Below are positions 51,026 through 63,400 of a stretch of 64,000 bases of DNA, in pieces; positions within the stretch are counted from its first letter, which is position 1, and each line of letters begins with the position of its first letter. The stretch is from Hyperoodon ampullatus (lineage: Eukaryota > Chordata > Mammalia > Artiodactyla > Ziphiidae): contig OX457068.1 in the NCBI GenBank assembly GCA_949752795.1, positions 54,650,516-54,714,515 of the forward strand, written 5' to 3'. The notes beneath the pieces were generated by a model that did no database searches, was not told where the DNA came from, and saw only the letters and a program-made list of their open reading frames with translations. The translations under genes and the position numbers were made by a program.

Positions 51026-53030
51026 AATCCAGTGAGCCACCTATGGGCAATCTGGGGCAATTTGAGTATCAAAGTAAGTGATAGTAAGAAATTAACTCTT
51101 AAAGAGGTAAACATGAGTTTATAGTAATATAAACAAATGAATTAATCAATAGAAAGTTTGCTGTGAGAAAGAATATTAACACCTTTTCAAATAACCTCTC
51201 CTCAAAATAATATTATTTACAAAGGAAAAATAATATACTTAGAGAGGAGAAGCTTGGAAGACACTCTAATTAATGGGTCAATATGAATATCATCATTAAT
51301 GGTGCAAATTGAAATGGTGTGCTATACCTGATATGATGAAGTGAAAGCACAGCATCACTGTGTGATATCCAGTCAATGATGGATAACCTGATCTGATCAT
51401 GACAAACTTAAGATATACTCTGAAGAATATTCTACAAAATATCTGCCTTGTAGTCTTCAAAGTGTTGAGTTTATGAATGTTAAAGTCAGAGGAAGAAACT
51501 ATTTTAGATACAAGTAGACTAAGTAGACATTAAAATTAATGCAATGTATGATTCTGAACTGGATATTTTTTGCTATAAAAGATATTATTAATACAACTGA
51601 TGAAAGTTGAATGAGGTCTGAGTATGAGAAGCATTATACCAATGTTAATTTTCTGATTTTATTATAATTACTGTGTTTGGGTTATATAGGCAAATTTCCT
51701 TGTAGGAAATAAATAGTAATATATCCAGGGCCAAAGTAGCATCTGTTTGGAAACTCATTTTGAAACAGTTCAGGAAAAACTTCTCAATACTCCACTTGCA
51801 AATATCTGTAAGTTTGAAATTATTATTATTATTATTATTTTGAAAAAAACAAATTTCCTTCAGTCTCCAAACCCAGACACATTTAAAATCTTGACAGGTG
51901 TGAGAAGTTTATGATCCATCTAACTGGCTCTGGTCTACATTTGTAAAAGTTTATATTTTGATCTGGAACTTCTCTTTAGTACCTGATATTTTAAGATCTT
52001 GGAAGGAATTATATTTTATCATGCATTTTTTACACTCTAATAATGAGTCCAAAATTTAATAAATCCAGACATAAATTAAAATCATTACGCATCTTAAAAG
52101 ATCTTTTTAGACTCAATCAGTTACTTGCTGGGTTTCTGCCTGGTAACTATGTGTTCAGTTGTGAATTACTGGTACAAAGTAAAGAATACGTACATAGTAC
52201 TTGGAATATAGCATTGAATGACTAGATCTAACCATCAAAATGATCTCAAAATTTTATGGTAGTTTTCAACTTTCCCTGCAAACAGGGCCCCTTAATTATA
52301 TAGATTTTTTAAACTTGTAGTTATTCAATTTTTTTCCATACTTTTTCACATAAATATGATAAAAAACTGAAAATTAAACATTATTTCTAGGAAAAACGGA
52401 ATTCCATTTACATAGAAATATGTGTTTTTCAGTCATTTGAGTAGTAAGACCAAAGAAAAACTGTTCCACTTGCTTTTGGCTATTTTTATGTTACAGAAAT
52501 TTAAATCTTGTTCATATAAAGAAACCATGTTTAGTACAACATACCTCCTTGATGTTTTTCTCCTAAGGATACATCAATTATTTTATTGAACTAAGAATAT
52601 AAATGTGATGAAGTTAAAAATAATTTTTCCCACTGACTCTTGCTCTTTAGTGCTAAAAGTTCCAGGTCTGAGTGTAAAATTGTCAGTTCTCTCAATAAAT
52701 GGTCATAGACTCTGCCTGCACAAAATAGAAAGAAAATAAAGGAATGAAATAGGTAAGCAAATACTAATAATAAGTATTAAGGAATTACATATTCTATAAG
52801 ATGGTGATAATTTTATAAGTATCACAAATTCATAAATATCAAACAAGCTTGGATAACAGAATCTTAGACATTTCATCAAATTTCCAAAGTCAAAATTAAA
52901 TTGATTGTCTATTAATAGCCAGAAAAATCTCTATATCCAAATGCAAATTTTCCCCTGAACTTCAGTCCTACATTCCAAGTTAACTGCCACACACTTCTAT
53001 TCAGATGATGCACAGAAAACTCAAGGTTGT
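51026..53030. other. Unannotated spacer
   Basis: 2 kb, AT-rich. Holds only a short (ATT)n run near 51820-51839. No convincing gene or named repeat. Confidence 0.5.
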
Positions 53031-54060
53031 CATAGCTAGGGGAATATAAATTAAAACCACAAAGAGATAACACTACATACCCACCAAATAAAATTAAAAC
53101 AACATCAAAAACTGACAGAAGGGGCTTCCCTGGTGATGCAGTTGTTGAGAATCTGCCTGCTAATGCAGGGGACACGGGTTCGAGCCCTGGTCTGGAAGGA
53201 TTCCACATGCTGTGGAGCAACTGGGCCCGTGAGCCACAACTAATGAGCATGCACATCTGGAGCCTGTGCTCTGCAACGGGAAAGGCCATGATACTGAGAG
53301 GCCCATGCACTGCAATGAAGAGTGGTCCCTGCTTGCCACAACTAGAGAAAGCCCTCGCACAGAAACAAAGACCCAACACAGCCAAAAATAAATAAATAAA
53401 CAAAGTGGTCCAGAAACCACTCTTAATTGCACTGGCTAGAAAAGAGATGGAAAATAAAACCAATCAAAAAAAAAAAAAAAAAGACCAATAGAAAAGCCTA
53501 TATCAGCTATTATCCTATTGACAACTATGTGGAGGTACTGAAACTTTCATACACTGCTGGCAGGAATGCTAAATGGTACAATATTTTTTTCCTAAGAGAA
53601 AACAAAGCATAAGTCCACACAAAGATTTCTACATATATGTCCATAGCAGCCATATTTCTTAATAGCCACAACTGGAGATAACTCATTGTCCATCAGCAAG
53701 TAAATGGATAGACAATTTATGCCATATTCATGCAATGGAATACTACTCAGCAATGAAAATCAATCAAATATTGATACATATAATCACGTGGTTGAATCTC
53801 AAAATAATTATACTGAGTGAAAGAAACTAGATAAATATATATGTATTATATGATTCCATTTATATAAAATTCTAGAAGATGCAAAATATATCAGTGGCTG
53901 CCTGTGAAAGGGGGAGCAGGCTGAGAGTGGTATGAGGAAAGGATTGCAAAGAGAGATGATAGATGTGATTATTATCTTGATTGTGATGATAGTTTCATAG
54001 ATGTATACATACGTCAAAACTCAACAGATTGTGCTTTCTAAATAAGTAAAATTAATTTTG
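53031..54060 (+). mobile_element. Old 5'-truncated L1 (ORF2 end and 3' UTR)
   Basis: 'gaatataaattaaaaccacaa' and 'gagataacactacatacccacc' are the end of ORF2; 'actttcatacactgctggcagg', 'ggaatactactcagcaatgaa' and 'atatgattccatttatataaa' continue in L1 order. Interrupted by the SINE at 53127. Frames destroyed. Confidence 0.85.
53127..53401 (+). mobile_element. CHR SINE (long form) inside old L1
   Basis: Starts GGGCTTCCCTGGTGA, has box B 'gggttcgagccct', and the long 3' block 'cttgccacaactagagaaag' then 'caaagacccaacacagcc' with (AAAT)n tail. No TSD is found directly after this tail. The following 64 bp are not L1-like and end in a second A17 run at 53466-53482, so the insertion may extend to there. 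Confidence 0.93.
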
Positions 54061-54364
54061 GGTAAATGAAGTAAAATAACTACATAATACTGCAAAAACA
54101 GGACGAACAAAGCTAAAACTCAGCTTCACCCCTGCATGTTTCATAAATTGGTATTCATCTCTTGTACTTGTATCTCATTTACTGTTACTATCTGCCAGTC
54201 ACCTAATGAAGAAGTTGACATCATCTTGGACACACTTTTAGTATAACCCCAATTCAAATGTTCACTAAAACTGCCAAGTGTACCTTCCAAAATCAGTCTA
54301 AAATCTCTTATCCTCTTTATCCTTATACATACTAATTTGGTGGAGATCTCCAAGGGGTGAGAAA

Positions 54365-54662
54365 ATATCACTTCCTGGGCCAAATCTGCCTGCCAACCAT
54401 TCTTGTACAGCCCATGAGCTAAAACTAGTTTTAATATTTTAAATGGTAGAAAAAACCTAAAATGATAATATTTCATGTCACATGAAAATGACATAAAGTT
54501 CAAATTTCGGTGTTCATATAGTTTCATTAAAACATAGACATGATGATTCATTACATATTGAATATCACTATTTTTTGTGCTACCCCAAAAGCAGAGTTGA
54601 GTAAAGACAGTGAAAAATATTTATTATCTGGTTCTTTACAGAAAAAAGCTTACTGATCCCTG
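54365..54662 (+). mobile_element. hAT-type non-autonomous DNA transposon relic
   Basis: 'cctgggccaaatctgcctgcc', 'tacagcccatgagctaaaac', 'aagcagagttgagtaaagacag' and the end 'tttacagaaaaaagcttactg' then 'atccctg' follow in order a very common mammalian element with terminal 'CAGGGGT...' inverted repeats. I believe it is hAT-related, but the family name is not certain. The left terminus is lost. Confidence 0.7.
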
Positions 54663-55170
54663 TCTGAGACCATCTTTGCTGTTGGTTACTGTAATGATCT
54701 CATGTTAGTTAGCCTTGTATGCAATTTCTTCTCAACTTAATCCTCTCTGTGGTTTCTAGAGGAATATTTTTAAAATACAGACTTGTTAAATATCACTCTC
54801 ATTCTGTTAAATATTAACATAATAAAGTTTAGTTTTCTCATCATAGTATACAGGACCTTTCACAAACTTTTCCACTTCAAAAGGAACTATCTTGTACCAA
54901 CACTCTTTGTACTACCTTCATACTAAAATTTTCAGAATTCTCCATACACCCGTTGCTCTAGTATAACTCTTTGCCTTTGTGGGTTCATCACATATGTCAT
55001 CTGACAAACAGCTATTCATGACTCATACTTAATATCATACATGTGGAGGCTAACATAACATTTAGCCCCATTCTAACTAGTAATATATTTTTCCTCATTT
55101 TTGTCTTATACCGTTTTGCACATATTTTAATGTAGAAATTACTGCATTGAATTAAGTATTTATATGCTAG
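54663..55170 (+). mobile_element. L2 relic
   Basis: 'ggttactgtaatgatctcatg', 'ggaatatttttaaaatacaga' and 'tctttgcctttgtgggttc' match the L2 3' region in order. Diverged; edges uncertain. Confidence 0.55.
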
Positions 55171-55248
55171 AGTCTTCTTAAAGTAGTAACTATGTTTTAA
55201 ATAGCTTTCTGTTACCTAAATAATGTCAATATGTGCTTACTAAATTCT

Positions 55249-55760
55249 CATAGAAATAAAAGAAAGATAAAAAGAAAGATGGTAGAAAAGACATTAATGT
55301 GAGAAGGAAGAGAAATAGGATGGCTAACAGGAAAGAAAGTAAAGAAGTTAGGAATGAAAAAAGGAAGAGAACAAAAAGAATGAAGATGTAAAGGAATAAA
55401 GAGGAAACAAAAGTACAGAAAGGAGGATGAAAAGAAAGAAGGAAGAGTGGAAAAAGAAATATTAGGAAGGAAGGAACAAAGAAAAAGAAGGAAGAAAGGG
55501 AGGGTGAGAGGAACAGAAAAGAAGGAAGAAAGGAAGAAAAAAGTTTTAAAAACAAGAAAGAAAAAAGTCAATAAAAAGAGGAAGAAAATAAACGTGAGAA
55601 GAGAAGAGATATAGAAGGGACAAAGGGAGAAAAGAAGAAAATACAAGAGGGATGAAAGAAGGAAGATAAAAGCAAGAAATAATCAAGGGAAATGTAGAAA
55701 GACATGACAAGAAAATGATAGGAAGGAAGGAAGGACATGAAGAGAGTTAGGAAAGGAAAA
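55249..55760 (+). repeat. 500-bp GA-rich polypurine tract
   Basis: Almost entirely A and G on the plus strand, with GAAAG, AAGGA and GGAAG motifs but no fixed unit. The minus strand gives spurious frames of 109 and 132 codons rich in Phe, Leu and Ser; these are compositional. Mirror-symmetric purine blocks could form triplex DNA. Confidence 0.92.
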
Positions 55761-56549
55761 ATAATTAGTTCAAATTCAAAACACCAATAATGAAGTTCTA
55801 CTTAACAGAAGCCATGGGATAGGTTTAATAATATGTATACTTTTACAAATTTAAATGTCCTGAAAGCCTTCTAAGAGGGATGCCCTAGTCTACTTATGGG
55901 GTTATATTAGAGAAGACTTCAATATCCTCTTTCACAAATACCTATAGGTGGTAACTGGAAGTGGAATTCTAGGATATAGTAACCTTGGCTTGACTCTTTG
56001 TCATGGTCTCCATGCTCCAATGAGGAACTTTATTAGCATATATCATGAAGAACATCATTGATTCTTCCTTAGGGTCTTTAGTTAATATGTCTGACATTAA
56101 AGATCACATATAGAAATCTGTCGCTTTTCAAAGTTCTCTACAGACACAGAAGCAGATGTAGGTCTCAGTCACCACAGTACAGAGAGAGGATTAAAAAAAA
56201 AAAAGAGAATAGCTTATTAAACTAAACTCAAATAGTAAGGATATACTGTATGGGGAAGACATTTCAGCAAGTTCTCACCATGCCAAGATCTGCTCTCTCC
56301 CAGAAGAGAGGGCGTTTCTGATTAGATTAAGTGACGGGTACTTCTGAGAGGGAGTCTTTCTGCCTTAGCAGGTGGAGGCTTAATTCTTTCTCTGCCTATC
56401 TTTCTCTCTCTCTCTTCTTTGATATCAAATGGCAAATTGAGCTGCTGGATTTAGAACACTTTTTTTTTCTTTTCCTGATCACAGGGGTTTGGGTCAATTT
56501 GTCAATTAGGATCAGGGTCAGTGATTAAAGTGAGTAATAAAGACTCCAA
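55761..56549. other. Unannotated spacer
   Basis: No recognisable element. A short A12 run lies near 56191. Confidence 0.5.
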
Positions 56550-56995
56550 ATAAGAGTGAGTTTAAACAAGATATGTTTATTTTTTTCTCTCACATAAAAT
56601 TTAATGTTTGCAGTTCAAGGAGGGCACAGTACCTCTGTTCCACAACATCCTCAAGGGTCCAAGTTCTTCCAGCTTGCTGTTTAACCTCCCTATCGTGTGG
56701 CCTCATGGTTCAAGATGGCAGCTTGATCTCCTAGAATCATCCTCATTTCATTCAGCAGCATGAAGGCAGTAAACACAGAAAGAGAAATAGGCATGCACAA
56801 CCGTTTCTTCACTTCAGTTCTCAGAAGTTTAACAAGGCAGATATGCTTATAACTCCTTAGTACATGATTATATATAGCTGCAAGGTTGCAAAATATAGTC
56901 TTTATTTAAGTGGCCATGACCTGAATACAAAAATAGGGATGGTATAACTATAGAAGAATTGAGGGAAAAAGTTTGGGGAATAATTAACAGTTAGT
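56550..56995. mobile_element. Interspersed repeat, family not named
   Basis: 'gtttatttttttctctcacat', 'cctcatggttcaagatggc', 'tgcaaggttgcaaaatatagt' and 'tctttatttaagtggccatg' follow the order of a mammalian repeat I recognise but cannot name. Non-coding relic. Confidence 0.5.
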
Positions 56996-59257
56996 GGGTA
57001 TAAACAACAATATTCTTCTTGGCTAGTATTCTCGAGTGTACTGATCTCAAATTAATTTTGCCTCAGTTTTGGGGGGGTGTAAGAAATGTGAGGTGGAAAA
57101 GATCCACCTTAGTCCTTAAATCTAAATCTCGAGCTCCAGACCAGCCTTCTTCCATAGAGACCAGTGCTTGGGACAGTATTCTTATTCTCTCTTTCTTCTG
57201 AGCCTCGGATATTCAGCTCCTTCCTCAGGAAACCCTACTGGAGGAATGGTGATTGAAAAATCAGGATATAGGCATTTCTGGGCCTCAAGTAATAATATCA
57301 TCAGAAAAACCATAAAACTTATACTTTAATTCCAAGTATGTGCTACACAGCTGGAGATGTAACTGATCACTAAATCAGAGTTCACTGCTTTGGCTTTCAA
57401 GTTTTCATTTAGGATCATAAGTCTTCTATACATTCAACATCAATCAGCTGATAAACTATAAAACGGTTACCTACTTACAACACATATTATTATAGATTTA
57501 AACTTTTTCTTTTGGACAAAAGGATGCCTGGTATCATTGAAAAAAATGATGCTCCTTGTGCATGAAAATAATTAAATGTATGGGTTCGAGGAGGTCCTTG
57601 CCAAAGGAGGAGACATCTTTAAATCATATAAACACGTCATTATATGTTGAGATGTCTGGAAGGAAAAAAAACTGAGAGTCACTTTGCTCAGAAATTTGGT
57701 GTGGAGTTTGAACATGTGGAATTGGCATTGAAGTCTCACACTGCCTTCGTGCTTGAAATGGTTCACGTTCTGATATCTTTCTGGTATAGTCCAGCACAGA
57801 TGGGGAACAGTGGAAACCCAGAATATCATAACAGATACAACAATGCCAAACTAATATATTGTGATATTGGCAGAAGAGTTTATGAATTATTTTTTTCTTT
57901 ACTCCCACCTAGTTAAATTTAAGTATACATCACAAATTATACTCCCCTTCTCCCAGTTCTTATCAAGATTGCTTTTTCTGGGAAAACTATCAATATTTTA
58001 GACTCATAGTTTACCATCAGATGAAACCTTAGCAGCTATCAAGCCCCAATTATTTTTTTTCTACCTGTTCTTTGCCCTTAATTTTGTAAATTTAATTAAC
58101 TCGCATGTTTGTCCCCTCCTAATTCCAAGATAACAAGTTTATAAAGGAAGCAGCAAGAACAGAGCTTGAAATTTTGTGGTGCTCCATAAATGTATCCCAT
58201 AGAAGATTGAAAGAATGACCTAAAAAAGTCTCAGCGATATGTCCAAGAAGGTTGCAGAAAGGGTTCATGGTAAAATTCAGCTTATATTTGGTTTTAACTG
58301 CTTTGCTTCCACCTCTCCACATCCTTGGGTTAATGCAGTTCCAAGACCTTTCACAGTCTCTACCATTCAATTTTGAAGGGACTTTAATCCCTGTTTATCT
58401 TTCAAAATATTATGTCCAGGACTGAACACAGTATACTGGGCATAGCTGGACCAAAAAGGAAGTGTTTGTCCCTGTGCTTGTCTCCCAAAAGAAAACATAA
58501 AGCCACTATTTCATCCCCTGCCTCAGAATCATTATATTGCCTGAGTGATCTTGACTCATCTCGAATGAATAAACAACTCTGCACAAACTCACATCTCCAT
58601 GAAAAGGACAACTTATGTATGGTGTGATTCCTAAGGTCCGTAGTGATGGTATTTGGAGGATTTAAAAATGAATGTTTAACCTCAAAGAGCTTGGGGAATG
58701 CCATAGAGGTTGCATTTTTTCAAGAATGCATGTTTCCTAGCTGATCTGTTTTGCCTGTTCCATGGATTTGTTTCAGCAGTGTAAGAGGGGCTTGTCAACT
58801 CTGATAAAAAAAATTAACAATATAAGGCAAAGCATTCCAGAGTCATTCTCATGTTCAATCTAGCCCAGAACTTGTTTATAAATGGATGCAATTGACTTTT
58901 GCAACTTTGTCCTCCCAGTTACCAGCATAAACTGATTAAGGCCAAAACCTCTGAAGGAGCATCTTCCATTATCAACGGAGAGTGGCCAACATGACTGAAT
59001 TTGTGTAAATCTTTCTAGAAACTAAATGTATTTTTCTTTGCTTCCCCATCCCCAGGGTAGGAGTTTAGTGTATGCTGAGTTTTTTTTAACATAGATCTTC
59101 CTGTGATTTAACAAAAGAAACCCTACCTCGTTCACATTTCAACAGGTCCCTCTAAGACCCAGTATGAGAGATATTTTGAGCAAGCCTGTGCTTACTCTTC
59201 TGGCCCTTTCCAGATATTTTAGATTTTAATTTTAGATTCTATTCCTTTTCCACTTTT

Positions 59258-59261
<4 letters not shown>
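56996..59261. other. Unannotated spacer
   Basis: 2.3 kb with no supported gene. Frames at 57572-57916 (both strands) and 58402-58704 have no recognisable domain. A G7 run lies near 57071. Confidence 0.5.

Positions 59262-59342
<81 letters not shown>
59262..59342 (+). repeat. Compound (CA)n-(TA)n microsatellite
   Basis: About 19 CA units (59262-59299) run directly into about 21 TA units (to 59342), both uninterrupted. Confidence 0.97.
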
Positions 59343-59346
<4 letters not shown>

Positions 59347-60439
59347 CTGCACATAATATTACAGGAGCAAACATACAAGTTTTAAACCAGTGCATACACC
59401 GGCCCATTTGCAGATTAAAGAAGTTCCCTGGACCTCAGTGGCATCAAGCTTCGCAGGTTCCCCCAGGATATAAGAAGTGAAACATTTGCTTTATGGCTTC
59501 CTGACTCAGGACAATGGAGAGCTCCCAACTGCTCTAAACTTCCTGTCCTGGTTAAATGAAATTGGAGTTGGACTCACTTGAAGACTTGGCAACTTCTTCA
59601 CTTATGACCAAATGTAATCTGTGATATTAAAAAGCATGCTCTATGGAACCCTGATAATGATAATTTGAAAAATAAAAATCTTTGACAGTTTTCTCCTTTG
59701 TCCTTGTGGTTATTTGCAACCTTTAAGACTTGTGAATGGATCAGATGGATCTATTTTCTTATTTTTTCATAAGTGTACTCTGAGTTCTTCCCCTCTCTCA
59801 TACCTTTTTATCAGACTTTACTCCTCAAGAATGCTTAATTCACTCTCCTACGGAACATTGCTTGTCTTTCTCTATACCATCACACCAGGGTAGAGGGTAT
59901 ATTTCAGAGTTTCAGAGCAGATGCATTTTAAAAGATATTTTTCCCCAACCTCTAACACCAGAGCTTCTGATATTCCCATGAGTACACGCCCATGCTCATC
60001 TTGAAACTTCAATGGTCTTAGTTAAGAATTCATGCTACTTAAAAACTACAAAATACTAACATATTAGGGAGTAATAGAGAACCTCTATTTTTTGATTTTT
60101 TTTCTTTCTGTACATTGCTGTGATGAAATAAGAAGTGGCTTTAAATTTTGTAGTTTACAAACCCTTAATTATTTTTAAGATCCACTTATGAATTAGAAGC
60201 TCTGTTATAAATAGACCCTTTCCATTAGTGTACAAGTTTAGAAGGACTTTCAGGAGGCCAAAAAAGAAAATATCCTCATTTCTATTAAGCAGTGATAAAC
60301 AAGGACTCAGGATTGATTTGATCATAATTTGGGAGGTGTTTCTGAGGAATGTATTTTTCTGTGTTTATTTGTGTACTTTTGTTCTGGCCTCATCTAAAAG
60401 ACAAATTTTAAAACTTAATTCCTAGAAGGAAAGGATTGT
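59343..60439. other. Unannotated spacer
   Basis: Nothing recognisable; no frame above 75 codons. Confidence 0.5.
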
Positions 60440-60590
60440 CACACTAGAAGGCACCTTAGAGTTAATTTCACCAGTGATGAGGCTGAGACCCCAAAGATCT
60501 TCCCCAAGTCACATGACATTGTAACCTGGTCTCCTTCCTCCAGACTCCTGGACTTCCATTCTGCACCATCATCTTCCTGCCCTGGAGAAA
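60440..60590 (-). mobile_element. MIR SINE relic
   Basis: 'aaggcaccttagagttaat', 'gatgaggctgagaccccaaag' and 'aacctggtctccttcctcc' correspond to the MIR-like 'gatgaggaaactgaggcc ... cccaggtctcctgactcc' order on the minus strand. Confidence 0.7.
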
Positions 60591-61920
60591 GTGACCTGTA
60601 GAGGAAGAGGAGTGTCACTTTCATTGTGAATTCAGCTAATTCCCTGTTTTTAGGCTACCTTCATTTTGTTAAGAAGGTAGAGCAAGTAAGCAAAGAGTTA
60701 TCTCAGTATTTCAGAAGCTTATACAAAATTTAGGGTCAAGTATAGTTATAAAAATGGATTAACATTTGAGAGCTTTCTTATGCAAACCTTTCCTGTTTTT
60801 GCAGCACTTGCCTGCTGACAGTGGCAGAAAAAATGAGTTTTGCTTTGTGGTGGTGTTGTTCCAGCCTAGCAAAAGGTCTTATGCCTCAAAAGTGCACAAA
60901 CTAGATCTGTACTTGGCATTTTTCACTGCCAGCAAAACTAGCAAAACAGCAGATCGTGCTTGGGAGATGTCACTTGAAAGAGAAAAGGCACAATGGGTTT
61001 CATATTTTTCCATCAATATTTCCATGGAAATAAAAGACGACTTTTCAGAGGCAGAGACTTTTTCTTTGTGTAGCTGTGAGGCTGCTTAGTGTAAAGTCAC
61101 CAAAGTGTATGGCTTGGTACTTATTGGACATTAGGTCATTTCTCCCTAAGTCCATTTGCTCTATAATCATCTCTCCCCAACCCTAACCTAACCCATTCCA
61201 CTATGAATAGGTGCACAGCAGATTGAGGGGCTGAAGAAGGAGGACAGGCAAGCAGGATGGAGAATGTGGTTTCAGTGAATGGGGCAGAAAGAAGGAAGAA
61301 TCTGAGTACTGAAGCAGGGACCAGGAGGTCCCACACACCTCTGGTCAGAGCAGGCAAATAAGGTGTCAGCCAACAGCAGCACCCCAGTACCTTGTTGGAG
61401 ATGAAGTTGATGGGGGGTTCTACTTATCTGCTTTACACCAGGGAACAGGCAGTGCTGTTTGACTGATGCAGGCAGGGGTGGGCCTGTGTGTGGTACAAAA
61501 TTAAATGTTGCATAGTTGATTCAAATGTTTACATCCATGTGAGTTTTCACCTAGACTACAAGGTGCTTTCTTCATTAACTTGTTTTTATACATTTAAATG
61601 CCATTCAATACATAAGAAAACACCTTTGCTAAAGAAAAAGTTTTAAAGTATTTTCCTTAGTATATTACATGAAGTATGTTGTATTATGCAATGAGATGGA
61701 CACATGGTTTTAATCTCTATGGAGGCACAATTGGATAGATACAAAAACTTGATTAACAAATACATGTCTAAGCAACTTTTATTTAAAAGAAAAATACCAT
61801 TTATTTTGGATTATTTCACAATTAAAATATCTGGGTAATTAAAAGGTCTTGTTATAAACTGAGAATAGAATAATAAGGGAGACACAGCCAAGGAAAATTG
61901 AAATAAATAGCAGTTTATAG
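60591..61920. other. Unannotated spacer
   Basis: Contains a 107-codon plus-strand frame (60766-61089), the longest frame outside repeats in the right half. It has no recognisable domain, no poly(A) or splice context, and is treated as chance. Confidence 0.45.
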
Positions 61921-62068
61921 AACTTATGGGCCATGGACCAACAGCACTGACATCATTTGGGAAATTGTTAGAATCTTTGGCCCCACTTCAGACTCACTGA
62001 ATAGGAATCTGCATTTTAATAAGCTTCCAGATGATCACACACATATTAAAACTTGAAAAGTACTTGTT
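61921..62068 (+). mobile_element. MER5-type hAT (Charlie) relic
   Basis: 'gggccatggaccaacagcac', 'catcatttgggaaattgttag', 'ccccacttcagactcactga' and 'tttaataagcttccagatg' match the MER5A-type element in order. Confidence 0.8.
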
Positions 62069-62999
62069 TAAATGACCAAATGAATCAAAGAAGCACTGAA
62101 ATGATAAAGTCACCTTATCTTTTTAATAAGATGGTTTTATCATGACTCAGTTTTAACTGGATCATGTTCCTGATGTCAGAGAGCTGTGTACAGCTCTACC
62201 TTGGATACCATGTAAAAAACAGGCAATCTCACTGGGAATTGAGGTAGTGATCACTTTGGGGAGGAACTGTTTGAAAGGCTGTCTATAACAGCATGATAAA
62301 CAATCACAGTATCAAAAAAAGAAAAAAGGATTCTAAACAGGTGACCAGTAGTACTAAGCAAACCACAGGCTCAGATGGAGGGCCCAAAACTGAAGTAAGT
62401 GTAATTGTTGAAGAGTTAATTATTCAGGAGCATCATAGAATTGGCATGAAGTCAAGTCTAATTCACTCTCCACAACTTTGAAACCCAGACACATGATGAG
62501 ATATTCACTGGGAAAGTAGTGGCCCTAGAACAAGACCAAGAAGAACCAAAATCACCAGACAGTTGACTTAGTCTCAACTATGAAAGCTATGCTGTAGTTC
62601 ATGGGATAATAAGCAATATATGTGATTTGGGTCAACTAATAATATTGTCCAGTTTTGAGAATAAGGTTGACTCTAAAGACTATGCTGCAAATTCTGTGGT
62701 AGAAAATTAGTATGGAGATCAAATTGCTTATTCCAGGATGAGAATTTTGAGGTAAAATTCATTACAGTAAAAGTTTACAGAGTAAACCATGGGTAGGTCT
62801 CAGAGTCTATACCATACACAACAACAGGAACACAAACAAACAAAGCAGATTGTCAAGGTTGTGGGGAACAGAAGAGTGTAATGGAGTTGAGAGCTCTTCC
62901 TGGATGGGGAAGTAGAAGTTGATGAGGCCAACAGTGAGCTGAGAAAGGAAAGTTTACAGGACTATAGGAAGGAAACTGGGCCATTCTTAGGAGAGAAAG
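62069..62999. other. Unannotated spacer
   Basis: No recognisable element apart from short purine-rich runs near 62985-63015. Confidence 0.5.
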
Positions 63000-63400
63000 A
63001 GGGAGAGAGAGAGAGATTGATTATAGGGTTTGGCTCATGTGGTTATGGAGGTCTAGATATTCCACAATCTGCAATCTGGAGTACCAGGAAATCCAATCGT
63101 ATAATTCAGTCCGAGTCCAAAAGCCCAAGAACCAAGGGCTCCAAGGTCTCAGGGCAGGAAAAATGGACATCCCAGCTCCAGAAAAGGGAGAGAATTGACC
63201 CTTCATCTGCCTTTTTGTTCCATTTGGGTTCTCAACAGATTGGGTGATGCACCTCCACATTGATGAAGGCAGATCTCTTTACTCAGTCTACTGAATCAAA
63301 TGCTAATCTCTTCCTTCACAGACACACCCAGAAGATGTTTTATCAGCTATCTGGGCATCCTTTAGTCCAATCAAGTTGACATATAAAATTAACCATCACC
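63000..63400 (-). mobile_element. ERVL/MLT2-type LTR relic
   Basis: Read on the minus strand it starts 'tggttaattttatatgtcaac' and contains 'agtagactgagtaaagagat', 'gtggaggtgcatcacccaat' and 'cacatgagccaaaccctataa', then a GA-rich end. This is the order of an old ERVL LTR (MLT2-like). Solo LTR, no coding region. Confidence 0.7.

Noticed and set aside
54141..54551. 136-codon minus-strand frame
   Set aside because: Most of it overlaps the hAT-type transposon relic and shows no transposase motif.
55226..55646. Minus-strand frames of 109 and 132 codons resembling hydrophobic membrane proteins
   Set aside because: They are translations of the polypurine tract; the Phe/Leu/Ser composition follows directly from CT-rich codons.
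60766..61089. 107-codon plus-strand frame outside repeats
   Set aside because: No recognisable domain, splice context or polyadenylation context; length is within chance for 64 kb in six frames.
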